Source: Ensifer adhaerens (GTDB taxonomy: Bacteria; Pseudomonadota; Alphaproteobacteria; Rhizobiales; Rhizobiaceae). From it: 64,000 bases of DNA. Made by a program: the position numbers and the translations under genes. The notes beneath the pieces are model-generated. The model was not told the DNA's origin. It saw only the letters and a list, made by a program, of their open reading frames with translations, and made no database searches. Below, piece after piece: positions 28,596-41,442 of the stretch (within the stretch, counting starts at the first letter, position 1; the number at the start of each line of letters is the position of its first letter). The stretch covers positions 558,001 through 622,000 of the forward strand of contig NZ_CP118610.1 of the NCBI RefSeq assembly GCF_028993555.1. Direction: 5' to 3'.

Positions 28596-31500
28596 TTGAA
28601 GATCATCGACGTACTGCGCCAACGCATTCGGGCGGCAGCCAGATTTGCGAAACCATCGCTCATACCAGCGGCGATCGCCGGCCTTGTCGTCTTTACCGGC
28701 GGGTACGTTTACGAGCGGCAGAATCGCGAAAATTTCCAGAATGACCTCAGGATCGACGTCGAGAACGAACTGAACCTCATCGCCAATCGGTTGCAATCGG
28801 AGATAAACACCAACATCGCCGCGCTGAACGGATTTGCCAACAGCATCGGCGTGCACCCGGCGATGACGCCTGACGATTTTACCGTCATGGCGACGAAGCT
28901 TCTCCTCCAGAACCCGCAGATGGTGCGCGCTTCGGCTGCGCCTGCCGGCGTGGTGTGGATCGCCTTTCCGCGTGAAAGCCAGCAGTGGTTCGTCGGCACC
29001 AATTTCAACAGGTTCGGCGCGACAAGGCACGCCATCGAACGCGCATCGTCGACGGTGAGACCCGTGATGATCGGTCCCATTCGCCTGCCGAGCGGCCGCA
29101 ATGGCTTCGAGCTTTTCTTGCCTGTCTTTTCCAAGATCCAGGGGCGAATGGAGCGCTGGGGCTATGTCGAGGCCATCATCGACGAAAAGGCGCTTTATCG
29201 CGCCGCGCGCCTTCTGGAGACGGGCAGCGAAGCGCCCGAACTGACGAAGGATCATCGCCACGTCGACGTTCACCTCGCGATCAGGGATGTCTCCGAGCAG
29301 GAGCGGATCCAGGATGCGTTCTTCGGCGACGACGCGCTGTTCCGCAAGACATCGGTGACGCGGCGGCTGGATCTGGCGGGTGGCGCATGGGAGCTTGCAG
29401 CCATGCCGGTCGGCGGGTGGGACCAACTGCCTGAAAACATCGATAGCATTCGCCTGGCGATCGCCGCCGCCGTCGCAATCGTGGTGATCCCGATCCTCTT
29501 GACCGGCGGGCTGTTCAATGAACGGCAGCGCAATATTGCCAAGCTGAAAGCGCGGGAAGGAGAGGTGATGACGCTGTCCCACCGGCTGAACCTCGCACTT
29601 GACGCGTCCAAGATCGGCATCTGGGAGATCGACGTCGAAACGCAGCAGCGCTCCTGGGACGACCGCATGTTCCACCTGCACGGGCTGGAGGTCCATCTGG
29701 AGGAACCGACCTATGAGGAATGGCGTGCGACCGTGCACCCGGATGACATCGGCATCGCCGCCAACGCGCTGTTCCGCAGCCTGGACGACGGGCTGGAGTA
29801 CCGTTCGCAATACCGGGTCGTCCTCACCGACGGAACCTTGCGCCATATCCGCAACGTCGGATCCAGCCACCGCGGCGCCGACGGCCGCGCAAAGATCACC
29901 GGCATAAGCTGGGATGTCACGGACGACGTCATGAAGACCGAGCGGCTGACTGCGGCCAAGGCACAGGTCGATCAGCAGAATCTCGAGCTCGAACAAGCGC
30001 TGAAAGGTCTTTACGAGCGCGAGCAGGACCTTGAACTGCTCTCGCGCCGCCTCGACCTGGCGCTCGATTCCTACCGCTGCGGCATGTGGGAGGCGGACCT
30101 CGACAACGACGTTGCCTACTGGGACGAGCGCATGCATCAGCTCTACGGTCTGGTCTATACCGACGGGGCCACGAACGAGGAAATATGGCTCACAACGCTT
30201 CACCCCGATGATCGGTCGCCGGCGCTGGACGCGGTCAACCGCGCCATAGCGGCCGACGAGACCTATGTGCACCAGGCACGCGTGGTTCTGCCGGCCGGCG
30301 GCGTCCGCCACATCCGCTCCGTCGGCAAGCTGCATTTGGCGCCGGATGGCGCGCGCAAATTCGTCGGCATGGCGCTCGACGTCACCGAAGACGTGCTGAT
30401 GACCGAGCAGTTGCGGGCCGCCAAGGCGATGGCAGATGCGAAGAATGCCGAGCTGGAACAGGCGCGGGTGCGGATCGAGCACAACGCTCTGCATGACCCT
30501 CTGACCGGCCTCGGAAACCGCCGCATGCTCGACAAGGCTTTGGAGCGGCTGGCGAGGGCCGGCGATCACGAGGATATCGCCATCCTTCATATCGATCTTG
30601 ACCGTTTCAAGCAGATCAATGACACGCTCGGCCACGCGGCCGGCGATGCCATGCTGATCCACGCTTCCGAAATCCTGCGGGCAAATACCAGGCCCGGTGA
30701 TCTCATCGCCCGCATCGGCGGTGACGAATTCGTGGTCGCCGTCACCGGTGCGCCTGGCGAGGCGGCGCTCGCGGTGCGCTGTGACCGGATCATCGCCGCG
30801 ATGCGCCAGCCGGTCGACTACAACGGTTTTCCCTGCCGCTTCGGTGTCAGCATCGGTGTTGCCGTCGGCCGAGGTGCGGAGATCGATGCGCGCAAGCTGC
30901 TCGTCAATGCCGATATCGCCCTCTATAGGGCCAAGGAAGCGGGACGTAACCGCTATCAGTTCTTCACCGAAGTGCTGCAGGCGGAAGTGGTGACGGCCAA
31001 GCGCATCGCCGACGAGATCCTCGAAGGCATCGAGCGCGACGAGTTCGAGCCCTGGTATCAGCCGCAATTCGACGCGACCACGCTGGCGCTTTGCGGCGTC
31101 GAGGCACTGGTGCGCTGGAAGCATCCGCGCGAGGGCATTCTGACGCCGGACCGCTTCCTTGGCATCGCCGATGAACTCAATGTGACGGCGATGCTCGACC
31201 GCCTCGTTCTGGAGAAAGCTCTCACCGATCAGATGCGATGGGCTGCCGCCGGCGTGCGCGTTCCCAAGATCTCCGTCAATGTTTCGGCCAAGCGCTTGCA
31301 GGACGATGATCTTCTGTCCTCTCTTGAAGGCTTGAGCATCGCGCCCGGCCAGATCTGTTTCGAACTGGTGGAATCGATCTTTCTCGATGAAAGCGACGAA
31401 ATCGTTGCCACCAATATCGAGGGCATCAAGAAGCTCGGCATCGATATCGAGCTCGACGACTTCGGCACCGGTCATACCTCGATCGTCAGCCTGCTGAAGA

Positions 31501-31769
31501 TCAAGCCGAAACGGCTGAAGATCGACCGCCAGCTCGTCGTCCCGGTCCTCAGCGCTCGGCGGGAGCAGGCGCTTGTCCGTTCGATCATCGAGATCGCCCG
31601 TTCGCTCAACATCGAGACCGTTGCTGAAGGCGTCGAGACGATGGCGCATGCCGAGATGCTCGGCATCCTCGGCTGCGACGTCCTGCAGGGCTATGCCTTC
31701 TCCCGGCCGCTGAGCGCCGAGAAGTTCCTCGCCTTTGCCGCTGATCGTGGCCTGCGCCTGGCATCGTGA
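28596..31769 (+). CDS. Membrane CHASE-PAS-PAS-GGDEF-EAL cyclic-di-GMP protein
   Basis: Bifunctional-type c-di-GMP enzyme of 1057 residues. I choose TTG 28596, which has GAGGGGA six bases upstream, over TTG 28575. TM1 (about 18-38) and TM2 (about 285-307) bracket a periplasmic sensor that looks like CHASE. Two PAS domains (about 326-445 and 481-601) with PAC-like ends follow. The cyclase site is intact (RIGGDEFVV, about 708-714) and the EAL domain has [30 protein letters not shown] and VAEGVET, all metal ligands present. It could make or degrade c-di-GMP. It stands alone upstream of aroC. Confidence 0.92.
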   Translation: MKIIDVLRQRIRAAARFAKPSLIPAAIAGLVVFTGGYVYERQNRENFQNDLRIDVENELNLIANRLQSEINTNIAALNGFANSIGVHPAMTPDDFTVMATKLLLQNPQMVRASAAPAGVVWIAFPRESQQWFVGTNFNRFGATRHAIERASSTVRPVMIGPIRLPSGRNGFELFLPVFSKIQGRMERWGYVEAIIDEKALYRAARLLETGSEAPELTKDHRHVDVHLAIRDVSEQERIQDAFFGDDALFRKTSVTRRLDLAGGAWELAAMPVGGWDQLPENIDSIRLAIAAAVAIVVIPILLTGGLFNERQRNIAKLKAREGEVMTLSHRLNLALDASKIGIWEIDVETQQRSWDDRMFHLHGLEVHLEEPTYEEWRATVHPDDIGIAANALFRSLDDGLEYRSQYRVVLTDGTLRHIRNVGSSHRGADGRAKITGISWDVTDDVMKTERLTAAKAQVDQQNLELEQALKGLYEREQDLELLSRRLDLALDSYRCGMWEADLDNDVAYWDERMHQLYGLVYTDGATNEEIWLTTLHPDDRSPALDAVNRAIAADETYVHQARVVLPAGGVRHIRSVGKLHLAPDGARKFVGMALDVTEDVLMTEQLRAAKAMADAKNAELEQARVRIEHNALHDPLTGLGNRRMLDKALERLARAGDHEDIAILHIDLDRFKQINDTLGHAAGDAMLIHASEILRANTRPGDLIARIGGDEFVVAVTGAPGEAALAVRCDRIIAAMRQPVDYNGFPCRFGVSIGVAVGRGAEIDARKLLVNADIALYRAKEAGRNRYQFFTEVLQAEVVTAKRIADEILEGIERDEFEPWYQPQFDATTLALCGVEALVRWKHPREGILTPDRFLGIADELNVTAMLDRLVLEKALTDQMRWAAAGVRVPKISVNVSAKRLQDDDLLSSLEGLSIAPGQICFELVESIFLDESDEIVATNIEGIKKLGIDIELDDFGTGHTSIVSLLKIKPKRLKIDRQLVVPVLSARREQALVRSIIEIARSLNIETVAEGVETMAHAEMLGILGCDVLQGYAFSRPLSAEKFLAFAADRGLRLAS

Positions 31770-31884
31770 CGAACGTCATCGCGTCGAGCCGCAAAAGTCT
31801 TTCCCCGTCCACGGCTTTCCACTAAGAGAGGGCATCCGCGTACGAAACGTACGGCCGTTGCTTGCTCAAGGTCCGGTAGCCTTC

Positions 31885-32982
31885 ATGTCGCATAATACTT
31901 TCGGTCATCTCTTCCGCGTCACCACCTGGGGCGAAAGCCACGGGCCGGCGCTTGGCTGCGTGGTGGACGGTTGCCCGCCCGGCATCCGGTTCACGCTTGC
32001 CGAACTCCAGGCCTGGCTCGACAAGCGCAAGCCCGGCCAGTCGCGCTTCGTGACGCAGCGCCGCGAGGATGATCTCGTCAAGGTGCTCTCCGGCGTCATG
32101 TTCGACGAGGACGGCGAGACGATGATCTCGACCGGTACGCCGATCTCCATGCTGATCGAGAACACCGATCAGCGTTCGAAGGATTATTCCGAGATCGCCA
32201 AGCGTTATCGCCCGGGCCACGCCGACTATACCTATGATCTGAAATACGGCATCCGTGACTATCGCGGCGGCGGACGCTCGTCGGCACGAGAGACCGCGGC
32301 GCGGGTTGCTGCCGGCGGCATCGCCCGCAAGGTCGTGCCCGGCCTCGTCGTGCGCGCAGCGCTCGTCCAGATCGGTAAGCACAAGATCAACCGGGCCAAC
32401 TGGGATTGGGCCGAGGTCGGCAACAATCCCTTCTTCGCTCCGGATCCGGAGATCGTGCCGGTGTGGGAGGAGTATCTCGACGGGATCCGCAAGGCCGGGT
32501 CCTCGATCGGTGCCGTCGTCGAAGTGATCGCCGAGGGCGTGCCAGCCGGCATCGGCGCGCCGATCTACGCCAAGCTCGACCAGGATATCGCCTCCAACCT
32601 GATGTCGATCAACGCCGTCAAGGGTGTCGAGATCGGCAATGGCTTCGGTGCAGCCGAGATCACCGGCGAGGAGAACGCCGACGAGATGCGCATCGGCGCC
32701 GACGGCAAGCCGATCTTCCTGTCCAATCATGCCGGCGGCATTCTCGGCGGCATCGCCACCGGCGAACCGGTGATCGCGCGTTTTGCCATCAAGCCGACCT
32801 CGTCGATCCTCACGGAGCGCCGCTCGGTCGATAGCGATGGCAAAGAGGTCGATGTGCGGACCAAGGGCCGCCATGACCCCTGTGTCGGCATCCGCGCCGT
32901 GCCGATCGGCGAGGCGATGCTTGCTTGCACGATCGCCGATCACTACTTGCGTGATCGCGGCCAGACCGGCCGCCTCAAGTAA
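31885..32982 (+). CDS. aroC: Chorismate synthase
   Basis: FMNH2-dependent enzyme making chorismate from EPSP, the last shikimate-pathway step. From ATG 31885 it has 365 residues, the usual length. The family signatures are [27 protein letters not shown] at the N-terminus, then [30 protein letters not shown] and a C-terminal RHDPCVG. The upstream open frame back to 31735 overlaps the c-di-GMP gene and is not needed. ribB starts 27 bases downstream. Confidence 0.97.
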   Translation: MSHNTFGHLFRVTTWGESHGPALGCVVDGCPPGIRFTLAELQAWLDKRKPGQSRFVTQRREDDLVKVLSGVMFDEDGETMISTGTPISMLIENTDQRSKDYSEIAKRYRPGHADYTYDLKYGIRDYRGGGRSSARETAARVAAGGIARKVVPGLVVRAALVQIGKHKINRANWDWAEVGNNPFFAPDPEIVPVWEEYLDGIRKAGSSIGAVVEVIAEGVPAGIGAPIYAKLDQDIASNLMSINAVKGVEIGNGFGAAEITGEENADEMRIGADGKPIFLSNHAGGILGGIATGEPVIARFAIKPTSSILTERRSVDSDGKEVDVRTKGRHDPCVGIRAVPIGEAMLACTIADHYLRDRGQTGRLK

Positions 32983-33009
32983 TTCGCCCTCTATTTCGGG
33001 AAGAGCACC

Positions 33010-34110
33010 ATGTCCTATGACCAGAAGCGTGTCGTCGACGCCATCCGCGCCTTCGAGGCCGGCGAGATCGTTGTCGTGACCGATGATGACGGCCGCGAGA
33101 ACGAGGGCGATTTGATCGTCGCGGCGGTGCACTGCACGCCGGACAAGATGGCCTTCATCGTGCGCCACACGTCGGGCATCGTTTGCACGCCGATGCCGCG
33201 CGAGGAGGCGAAACGCCTCAACCTCAATGCCATGGTCGCGGAAAACGATTCCGCCCACACGACGGCCTTCACTGTCTCGGTCGATTTCAAGCATGGGACG
33301 ACGACGGGCATTTCCGCTGATGACCGCACGCTGACGGTGCGCAACCTTGCCAATCCCAATGTCGGGCCGACGGACTTCGTTCGTCCGGGCCACATCTTCC
33401 CGCTGGTCGCTCGCGAAGGCGGCGTTCTCATGCGCTCGGGTCACACGGAAGCGGCTGTCGACCTCTGCAAGCTTGCAAGCCTGCCGCCGATCGGCGTCAT
33501 CTGCGAACTCGTCAACGACGACGGCACTGTCATGCGCGGACCGCAGGTCGCGAGCTTTGCCGAGGCCCATGGCCTCAAGCAGGTCTCGGTTGCCGACCTC
33601 ATCGCCTATCGCCAGCGCAAGGAAACGCTGATCGAGCATGGCGGCTCCTTCGATATCGAAACGCCCTACGGTTCGGCCAAGGGACATTCCTATTCTCTGC
33701 CCTGGGATCCGATGCAGCATCTCGCCGTCGTCTTCGGCGATATCCGCGACGGCGTCGATATCCCGGTTCGCCTGCATCTCGAAAATGTCGGCGCCGATGT
33801 CTTCGGCAAGGACTGCCAGATCGATCGCATCATGAAGCGCATCGCAGACGAGGGCAGGGGGGTCATCGTCTACCTGCGCGAGGGATCTGTCGGTGTCGGC
33901 GTCTCGCAAACAGCCCGCAAGGGCAAGCATGATCGCGAAGCGCATGACGAGGCGCAGGCGCGCGAGAACGAATGGCTGGAAATCGGCCTTGGCGCGCAGA
34001 TCCTGAAAGACCTCGGCATCAGCTCGATCCGCCTTCTTGCCTCGCGGGAGCGACACTATGTCGGCCTCGAAGGCTTCGGCATCAAGATTGCCGGAACCGA
34101 CATCATCTGA
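33010..34110 (+). CDS. ribB: 3,4-dihydroxy-2-butanone-4-phosphate synthase with degenerate GTP cyclohydrolase II domain
   Basis: 366 residues. The N-terminal half (1-200) is a complete RibB that makes the four-carbon riboflavin precursor from ribulose 5-phosphate; DDDGRENEGDL, MRSGHTEAAVDL and similar motifs are intact. The C-terminal half (about 210-366) aligns with GTP cyclohydrolase II, but the zinc segment that normally reads SECLTGDVFGSxRCDC is LENVGADVFGKDCQID, so two of the three zinc Cys are missing. The cyclohydrolase part is therefore probably inactive or regulatory. A GTP cyclohydrolase II should be encoded elsewhere. No FMN riboswitch precedes the gene; aroC is 27 bases away. Confidence 0.92.
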   Translation: MSYDQKRVVDAIRAFEAGEIVVVTDDDGRENEGDLIVAAVHCTPDKMAFIVRHTSGIVCTPMPREEAKRLNLNAMVAENDSAHTTAFTVSVDFKHGTTTGISADDRTLTVRNLANPNVGPTDFVRPGHIFPLVAREGGVLMRSGHTEAAVDLCKLASLPPIGVICELVNDDGTVMRGPQVASFAEAHGLKQVSVADLIAYRQRKETLIEHGGSFDIETPYGSAKGHSYSLPWDPMQHLAVVFGDIRDGVDIPVRLHLENVGADVFGKDCQIDRIMKRIADEGRGVIVYLREGSVGVGVSQTARKGKHDREAHDEAQARENEWLEIGLGAQILKDLGISSIRLLASRERHYVGLEGFGIKIAGTDII

Positions 34111-34130
34111 CGCATGACAATTCCGAATAC

Positions 34131-34163
34131 GACAAAGCCCGGATCGTCGATCCGGGCTTTGTC
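34131..34163. terminator. Bidirectional terminator after ribB
   Basis: Perfect 14-bp stem (GACAAAGCCCGGAT) with a 5-base loop, followed by GTTTG, between the ribB stop and the convergent IalB-family gene. Confidence 0.8.
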
Positions 34164-34185
34164 GTTTGTACCGGCGCTTGCCAAC

Positions 34186-34209
34186 AAAAAGCCGCGCATG
34201 AAGCGCGGC
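34186..34209 (-). terminator. Intrinsic terminator of the IalB-family gene
   Basis: On the minus strand, a 7-bp stem GCCGCGC/GCGCGGC with a 5-base loop followed by TTTTT, 34 bases past the stop codon. Confidence 0.8.
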
Positions 34210-34242
34210 GTTGTGTCTTGTTTGCCTATCTTCCGGCGCCCA

Positions 34243-34773
34243 TCAGGGCAGCGCGTCGTAGCCTTCGCCGAAGCCCTTGAGGTCGACCGGGATGCCGATG
34301 CCTTCTTCCGGCGACTGGAAGACGATGAAGGTCGCCGTCGCGCCGGAGCGGAAAGTCTTCAAAAGCTCGTCCTCGAGCACGACTTCCGCATAGCAGCCGT
34401 CGGAGAAGCAGCGCACGAAATAGGCGCGACCGATATCCTTGCCGTCGACATTGAGGCCGAGGCCGTTCGGCAGCAGAACGCCGAGCGGGGCGAGCACGCG
34501 CAGGATCTTCGCCTTGCGGTCCGCCGTCTTCAGCACCACCACGGACAGGCCGACTTCCGGCCGGTCTTCGGCAATGACGTTCTGCATCAGCGCGCACTGG
34601 TCGGAAGATGCGCCTGCCGGCTGATCGCAAACGATCGACCACGCGCCGTGGTTGGACTTGACCGTGCCGGGTGTTCCGGCGGGCTGCTGGGCCAGGCTCT
34701 GAACAGGGAGAGCGAGAACGGCAAGGCCGAGGGCGGCGAAGGCCGACAGTCGCGAAAAGAGGGGCAGGCCCAT
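34243..34773 (-). CDS. Invasion-associated locus B (IalB) family protein
   Basis: Secreted protein of 176 residues. ATG 34773 has GAGG five bases upstream and gives a signal peptide (LSAFAALGLAVLALPVQSLAQ). The IalB core follows: HGAWSIVCDQP...CALMQNV near the N-terminus and YFVRCFSDGCYAEVVLEDEL, two Cys pairs probably in disulphides. The family is named from Bartonella, but homologues are common in free-living and symbiotic Rhizobiales and the role is not settled. It is divergent from the cox cluster. Confidence 0.88.
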   Translation of the reverse strand: MGLPLFSRLSAFAALGLAVLALPVQSLAQQPAGTPGTVKSNHGAWSIVCDQPAGASSDQCALMQNVIAEDRPEVGLSVVVLKTADRKAKILRVLAPLGVLLPNGLGLNVDGKDIGRAYFVRCFSDGCYAEVVLEDELLKTFRSGATATFIVFQSPEEGIGIPVDLKGFGEGYDALP

Positions 34774-35139
34774 GTAAACCTCAAAACGTCGAATCATCAG
34801 GGCTATTCTTGAAGCGCGCGGGAATAAATGAAAAGCCCTGCGGGGCACATTCCAGCGTCATATGGCGGAAATTGGGCGGGGTAGACGCCCTATCCTGTGA
34901 GTTGCCGCGCGAACCGCGTACGATGGCGCCGCCAGGGGCGCGGAAGACGTCATATAAGTCGATTCGTGCCGGCTTCTAAGGGGTGCCTGTGTGAAAAGAT
35001 GCGTTTGTGCAAAAATGCCGCATGGGGTTGATTGGTCAGATGTTGCGGCATCGGACAAACTGTGGTTTGAAGCGCAGCAGTATCGCAGGGATTCTGCGTT
35101 CCGGTTTGATCCTGATCAAGCGCATTGGGGAGACACATT
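34774..35139. other. 366-base divergent intergenic region between IalB-family gene and ctaC
   Basis: No convincing gene. It should hold promoters for both directions. A perfect TTGAT-N4-ATCAA box sits at its right end (35106-35119). I see no clear -35/-10 pair, RNA gene or repeat in the rest. Confidence 0.7.
35106..35119. promoter_or_regulatory. FNR/FixK-type box before ctaC
   Basis: TTGATCCTGATCAA matches the FNR/FixK consensus TTGAT-N4-ATCAA at every fixed position. It lies 20 bases before the GTG of ctaC. So close to the start codon it would more likely block transcription or elongation than activate it, which fits repression of the aa3 oxidase at low oxygen. The role is inferred. Confidence 0.65.
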
Positions 35140-37730
<2,591 letters not shown>

Positions 37731-37828
37731 TGGGCAACGAACAGAAGCCGCCGGTTCCGGCGGCTTCACCCCGCCGGAAAACCGGCGACACACGGCTATT
37801 GCGGCCGGGACTAAAGCAGGGACAGGAC

Positions 37829-38785
37829 ATGACGGTCATCGACAATCACGAAGCAGTCGGCATGGAAGGCGTACCGCGCCTGTCCGAAGCCTCTGCGCGC
37901 GATTACTTCGAGCTCCTGAAGCCGCGTGTCATGTCCCTCGTCGTCTTCACGGCGCTCGCCGGGCTTGTGCTCGCGCCAGGACACATCAATCCCTTCATCG
38001 GTTTCATCGCCATTCTCTGCATCGCCGTTGGCGCAGGCGCTTCGGGCGCGCTGAACATGTGGTATGACGCCGACATCGACGCGGTCATGAGCCGCACCGC
38101 CAAGCGCCCGATCCCTGCCGGCAAGATCCTGCCGCAGGAAGCGCTGGCTTTCGGCCTGACGCTGTCGGCCTTTTCCGTGATTATCCTCGGGCTCGCCGTC
38201 AATTGGCTCGCAGCCGGGTTACTCGCCTTCACCATCTTCTTCTACGTGGTCATCTACACGATGTGGCTGAAGCGCTCGACGCCGCAGAACATCGTCATCG
38301 GCGGTGCGGCCGGTGCTTTCCCGCCGATGATCGGCTGGGCCTGCGTCACCGGCGCCGTATCGATCGAAAGCATCGTTCTCTTCCTGATCACCTTCCTGTG
38401 GACGCCAGCGCATTTCTGGGCGCTTGCCCTCTTCAAGATGGGCGATTACGGCGCCGTCGGCGTGCCGATGATGCCGAACGTCTGCGGCCAGGCGACCACC
38501 AAGAAGCAGATCGTCATCTATGCGGTGCTGACCGCGCTCATCGGTATCTGTCCCACCTTGCTCGGTTTCGCGAGCATCGGTTACGGCCTCGTCGCAGCGG
38601 CACTCGGTCTCGGCTTCATCTGGTATTCGATCGGCGTGCTGCGCATGCCGGAAGCGGATGAGCGCATGCTGCCTGCCAAGAAGCTGTTCGCGTTCTCGAT
38701 CATGTATCTGTTCGTGATCTTCTCCGCCCTGATGGCGGATCACCTGATCGTCAATATCTGGCTGAACGCCGGGAGTATTGCCTGA
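37829..38785 (+). CDS. ctaB: Protoheme IX farnesyltransferase (heme O synthase)
   Basis: Membrane prenyltransferase making heme O, the precursor of heme A for the oxidase. From ATG 37829 it has 318 residues. The first Asp-rich motif [15 protein letters not shown] and the conserved KRPIPAGKI are present; several hydrophobic helices follow. Its stop overlaps the start of the next small gene (TGATG). The open frame before 37829 overlaps ctaD and lacks a good start. Confidence 0.95.
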   Translation: MTVIDNHEAVGMEGVPRLSEASARDYFELLKPRVMSLVVFTALAGLVLAPGHINPFIGFIAILCIAVGAGASGALNMWYDADIDAVMSRTAKRPIPAGKILPQEALAFGLTLSAFSVIILGLAVNWLAAGLLAFTIFFYVVIYTMWLKRSTPQNIVIGGAAGAFPPMIGWACVTGAVSIESIVLFLITFLWTPAHFWALALFKMGDYGAVGVPMMPNVCGQATTKKQIVIYAVLTALIGICPTLLGFASIGYGLVAAALGLGFIWYSIGVLRMPEADERMLPAKKLFAFSIMYLFVIFSALMADHLIVNIWLNAGSIA

Positions 38786-38925
38786 TGGAAACCGTCAAGC
38801 TCACTGATGCCCAGAAGAAGTCTCGCCGCGGCCGCAACATCGCGCTCGGCTTTGTTCTCTTCGGGCTTGTCGTCCTTTTCTACATCGTCACGCTGATCAA
38901 GTTCGGCAACGGCATGGTCAACTGA
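38785..38925 (+). CDS. Small membrane protein of the cox cluster (CoxF-like)
   Basis: 46-codon gene with the pattern of a single-pass membrane protein: a charged N-terminus [18 protein letters not shown], then one hydrophobic helix (about 19-38) and a short tail FGNGMVN. The ATG overlaps the ctaB stop and the gene ends 11 bases before ctaG. Similar small proteins lie at this spot in other alphaproteobacterial cox operons and are called CoxF or hypothetical. A role in oxidase assembly is inferred from position only. Confidence 0.85.
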   Translation: METVKLTDAQKKSRRGRNIALGFVLFGLVVLFYIVTLIKFGNGMVN

Positions 38926-38936
38926 GGCTGGATGGC

Positions 38937-39527
38937 ATGAATTCGTCGGAAACCACGCCCAAGCAGCGCTCGAACCGCGTCGTCGTCGGCACTTGCCTCG
39001 CCTTCGTCGCCGGCATGGTCGGCATGGCCTATGCTGCCGTGCCGCTCTACGACATGTTCTGCCGCGTCACCGGCTACAACGGCACGACGCAGCGCGTCGA
39101 GCAGGCTTCGGACGTGATCCTGGACGAGAAGGTGAAGGTCACCTTTGACGCGAACACCTCGGGCGGTCTGCCCTGGGAGTTCAAGCCTGTCCAGCGCGAC
39201 ATCGATATCCGCATCGGCGAAACCGTGCAGGTGATGTACCGAGCGAAGAACCTGTCGTCGAAGCCGACGACAGGTCAGGCAACCTTCAACGTCACGCCGA
39301 TGCAGGCCGGTGCCTATTTCAACAAGGTACAGTGCTTCTGCTTCACCGAGACGACGTTGCAGCCGGGAGAGGAGATGGAGATGCCCGTGGTATTCTTCGT
39401 CGATCCGGACATCGTCAAGGCGGTGGAGACCAAGGACATCAAGACGTTGACGCTGTCCTACACCTTCTACCCGCGCGAACCGTCGAAACCGGTGGCGCAG
39501 GTGAAGACGGAAGAGAACAAACTTTGA
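38937..39527 (+). CDS. ctaG: Cytochrome c oxidase assembly protein CtaG/Cox11
   Basis: Copper chaperone that delivers copper to CuB of subunit I. 196 residues with one N-terminal transmembrane helix ([20 protein letters not shown]), and a beta-sandwich domain facing the periplasm. The copper-binding CFCF motif is in [23 protein letters not shown], with a third conserved Cys near the membrane ([12 protein letters not shown]). Part of the cox operon. Confidence 0.96.
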   Translation: MNSSETTPKQRSNRVVVGTCLAFVAGMVGMAYAAVPLYDMFCRVTGYNGTTQRVEQASDVILDEKVKVTFDANTSGGLPWEFKPVQRDIDIRIGETVQVMYRAKNLSSKPTTGQATFNVTPMQAGAYFNKVQCFCFTETTLQPGEEMEMPVVFFVDPDIVKAVETKDIKTLTLSYTFYPREPSKPVAQVKTEENKL

Positions 39528-39591
39528 CTGGAGGTCCTTTTCGGCTATGCCGGAAAGGCGACAAGAGAGAGACATATCGGGGATTACTGAC

Positions 39592-40470
39592 ATGGCCGGT
39601 GCGCATCAGAAAAATCACGACTACCACATCATCGACCCGAGCCCCTGGCCGTTGCTTGCCTCGATCGGCGCCTTCGTCATGGCGTTCGGCGGCATTTGCT
39701 ACATGCGCTACCTCGCGGGCAGCTCGCTGAAGATCTTCGGCCTCGAGCTTGCCAACGTCTGGATCCTGCTCGCCGGTCTCATCATCGTTCTCTACACCAT
39801 GTTCGGCTGGTGGTCGGACACGGTGAAGGAAGCGCATGAGGGCCACCACACCCGCGTCGTGTCGCTGCACCTGCGCTATGGCATGATCATGTTCATCGCT
39901 TCGGAAGTGATGTTCTTCGTGGCCTGGTTCTGGGCCTTCTTCGATGCGAGCCTGTTCCCGGGCGAAGCGATCCAGGCAACCCGCGCCACCTTCACGGGCG
40001 GCGTCTGGCCGCCGAAGGGCATCGAAGTTCTCGATCCGTGGCACCTGCCGCTCTACAACACCGTCATCCTCTTGCTTTCGGGCACGACGGTCACCTGGGC
40101 ACACCATGCGCTGCTGCACAACGACCGCAAGGGCCTGATCTCGGGCCTGACGCTGACCGTCGTGCTCGGCGTGCTGTTCTCGTTCGTCCAGGGTTACGAA
40201 TACGCGCACGCTCCGTTCGCCTTCAAGGACTCGATCTACGGCGCAACCTTCTTCATGGCGACCGGTTTCCACGGCTTCCACGTTCTGGTCGGCACGATCT
40301 TCCTGCTCGTCTGCCTGTTCCGCGCTCTGCGTGGCGACTTCACGCCGAAGCAGCACTTCGGCTTTGAAGCGGCCGCCTGGTACTGGCACTTCGTTGACGT
40401 TGTCTGGCTGTTCCTCTTCTTCTCCATCTACATCTGGGGAAGCTGGGGCGCTCCGATCGCGCACGGCTGA
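39592..40470 (+). CDS. ctaE: Cytochrome c oxidase subunit III
   Basis: Seven-helix membrane subunit of the oxidase, 292 residues from ATG 39592 with GGGA upstream; the frame before it (to 39547) is not needed. Conserved stretches include [32 protein letters not shown] and [21 protein letters not shown]. It closes the core oxidase genes and is followed by a strong terminator. Confidence 0.96.
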   Translation: MAGAHQKNHDYHIIDPSPWPLLASIGAFVMAFGGICYMRYLAGSSLKIFGLELANVWILLAGLIIVLYTMFGWWSDTVKEAHEGHHTRVVSLHLRYGMIMFIASEVMFFVAWFWAFFDASLFPGEAIQATRATFTGGVWPPKGIEVLDPWHLPLYNTVILLLSGTTVTWAHHALLHNDRKGLISGLTLTVVLGVLFSFVQGYEYAHAPFAFKDSIYGATFFMATGFHGFHVLVGTIFLLVCLFRALRGDFTPKQHFGFEAAAWYWHFVDVVWLFLFFSIYIWGSWGAPIAHG

Positions 40471-40495
40471 TAGCGCGAGCATCTCGATCTCTAGA

Positions 40496-40529
40496 AACAA
40501 GGCGGTTGCAGCCATGCAGCCGCCTTGTT
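40496..40529 (+). terminator. Terminator after ctaE
   Basis: 15-bp stem beginning AACAAGGCGG with one G-T pair and a 4-base loop, ending CCGCCTTGTT then CATTTGGTT, 25 bases after the ctaE stop. Confidence 0.8.
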
Positions 40530-40573
40530 CATTTGGTTGTGTGAAAACCAGCGAACCAGAACGGGGAATAGGG

Positions 40574-41062
40574 ATGCGGGTTGCCTTGTTTACGGGTGTC
40601 TTGGTGCTGTTGGGTGGCGCGACCGCGGCTGGGGCCGAAGTCGTCGACAAGGTGGTCGTCCATAAGGAACGACGAATCCTGCAGCTCTTCCTGGGCGACC
40701 GGATGATACGCGAATACTCTGTCGCGCTCGGCGGCAATCCTGTCGGACATAAACGGCAGGAAGGCGACGAGAAGACGCCGGAAGGGCTCTATCGTCTCGA
40801 TTGGCGCAATCCGGGAAGCGGCTACTACAAATCCATTCACGTCTCCTATCCGGCGCCGGAAGATACCAAGGCCGCCGTCGCAAGCGGGGTCGATCCGGGC
40901 GGCCTGATCATGATCCACGGCCAGCCCAATTATTTCGGTTGGCTGGCGTTTTTGACGCAGCGCTTCGATTGGACGAATGGCTGCATTGCCGTTACCAATG
41001 CCGAAATGGAAGAAATCTGGACGATGGTTCCCAACAACACGCCGATAGAGATCAAGCCGTGA
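40574..41062 (+). CDS. L,D-transpeptidase (YkuD) family protein
   Basis: Periplasmic cysteine transpeptidase-fold protein, 162 residues from ATG 40574 (GGGGAATAGGG upstream), with a signal peptide (VALFTGVLVLLGGATAAGA). The catalytic motif is DWTNGCIAVTN with an upstream conserved His in IMIHGQPNYFGWL. Such proteins make 3-3 crosslinks or attach proteins to peptidoglycan. The last base of the gene overlaps the next start (GTGA). Confidence 0.92.
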   Translation: MRVALFTGVLVLLGGATAAGAEVVDKVVVHKERRILQLFLGDRMIREYSVALGGNPVGHKRQEGDEKTPEGLYRLDWRNPGSGYYKSIHVSYPAPEDTKAAVASGVDPGGLIMIHGQPNYFGWLAFLTQRFDWTNGCIAVTNAEMEEIWTMVPNNTPIEIKP

Positions 41063-41442
41063 GCGAAGACAAGGCACATTTCCCGCCGGTGGATCCGGTG
41101 ATGACAGGGATCAAGGGGCTTTGCCCGCGCTGCGGCCAGGGCAAGCTGTTTGATGGATTCCTCAAGGTCAAACCGGCCTGCACAAGCTGCGACCTCGACT
41201 ATCGCTTCGCCGATTCCGGCGATGGCCCGGTGGTCTTCGTCATCCTCATCGTCGGCTTTGTCGTTGTCGGCGCGGCGCTCTGGGCGGAGATCAATTTCAA
41301 CCCGCCGCTGTGGCTGCATTTCCTCTTGTGGATTCCGCTCGCGATTATCCTCAGCCTTGGTTTGACGCGCATGCTCAAGGGCGTCCTGATCAATCTGCAG
41401 TACCGCAACAATGCGCGCCCGGGCGAGATCGACCGTGGCTGA
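41059..41442 (+). CDS. DUF983 family membrane protein
   Basis: 127 residues from GTG 41059. A zinc-ribbon-like N-terminus (GLCPRCGQGKLFDGFLKVKPACTSC, two CxxC motifs) is followed by two hydrophobic helices (VVFVILIVGFVVVGAALWA and HFLLWIPLAIILSLGLTRML). The family is often found beside cytochrome oxidase genes. It is translationally coupled at both ends, to the L,D-transpeptidase and SURF1. Confidence 0.9.
   Translation: MSEDKAHFPPVDPVMTGIKGLCPRCGQGKLFDGFLKVKPACTSCDLDYRFADSGDGPVVFVILIVGFVVVGAALWAEINFNPPLWLHFLLWIPLAIILSLGLTRMLKGVLINLQYRNNARPGEIDRG

Noticed and set aside
28551..31649. Long minus-strand open frame (1032 codons) opposite the CHASE-PAS-GGDEF-EAL gene
   Set aside because: It mirrors a gene with clear PAS, GGDEF and EAL motifs; its own translation is Asp/His/Arg-rich with no domain, a shadow typical of high-GC DNA.
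33010..33030. FMN riboswitch upstream of ribB
   Set aside because: Only 27 bases separate aroC and ribB, too short for the aptamer, and no conserved RFN sequence is seen.
31822..34056. Minus-strand open frame (744 codons) opposite aroC and ribB
   Set aside because: It spans two well-supported genes and their gap and lacks recognisable motifs.
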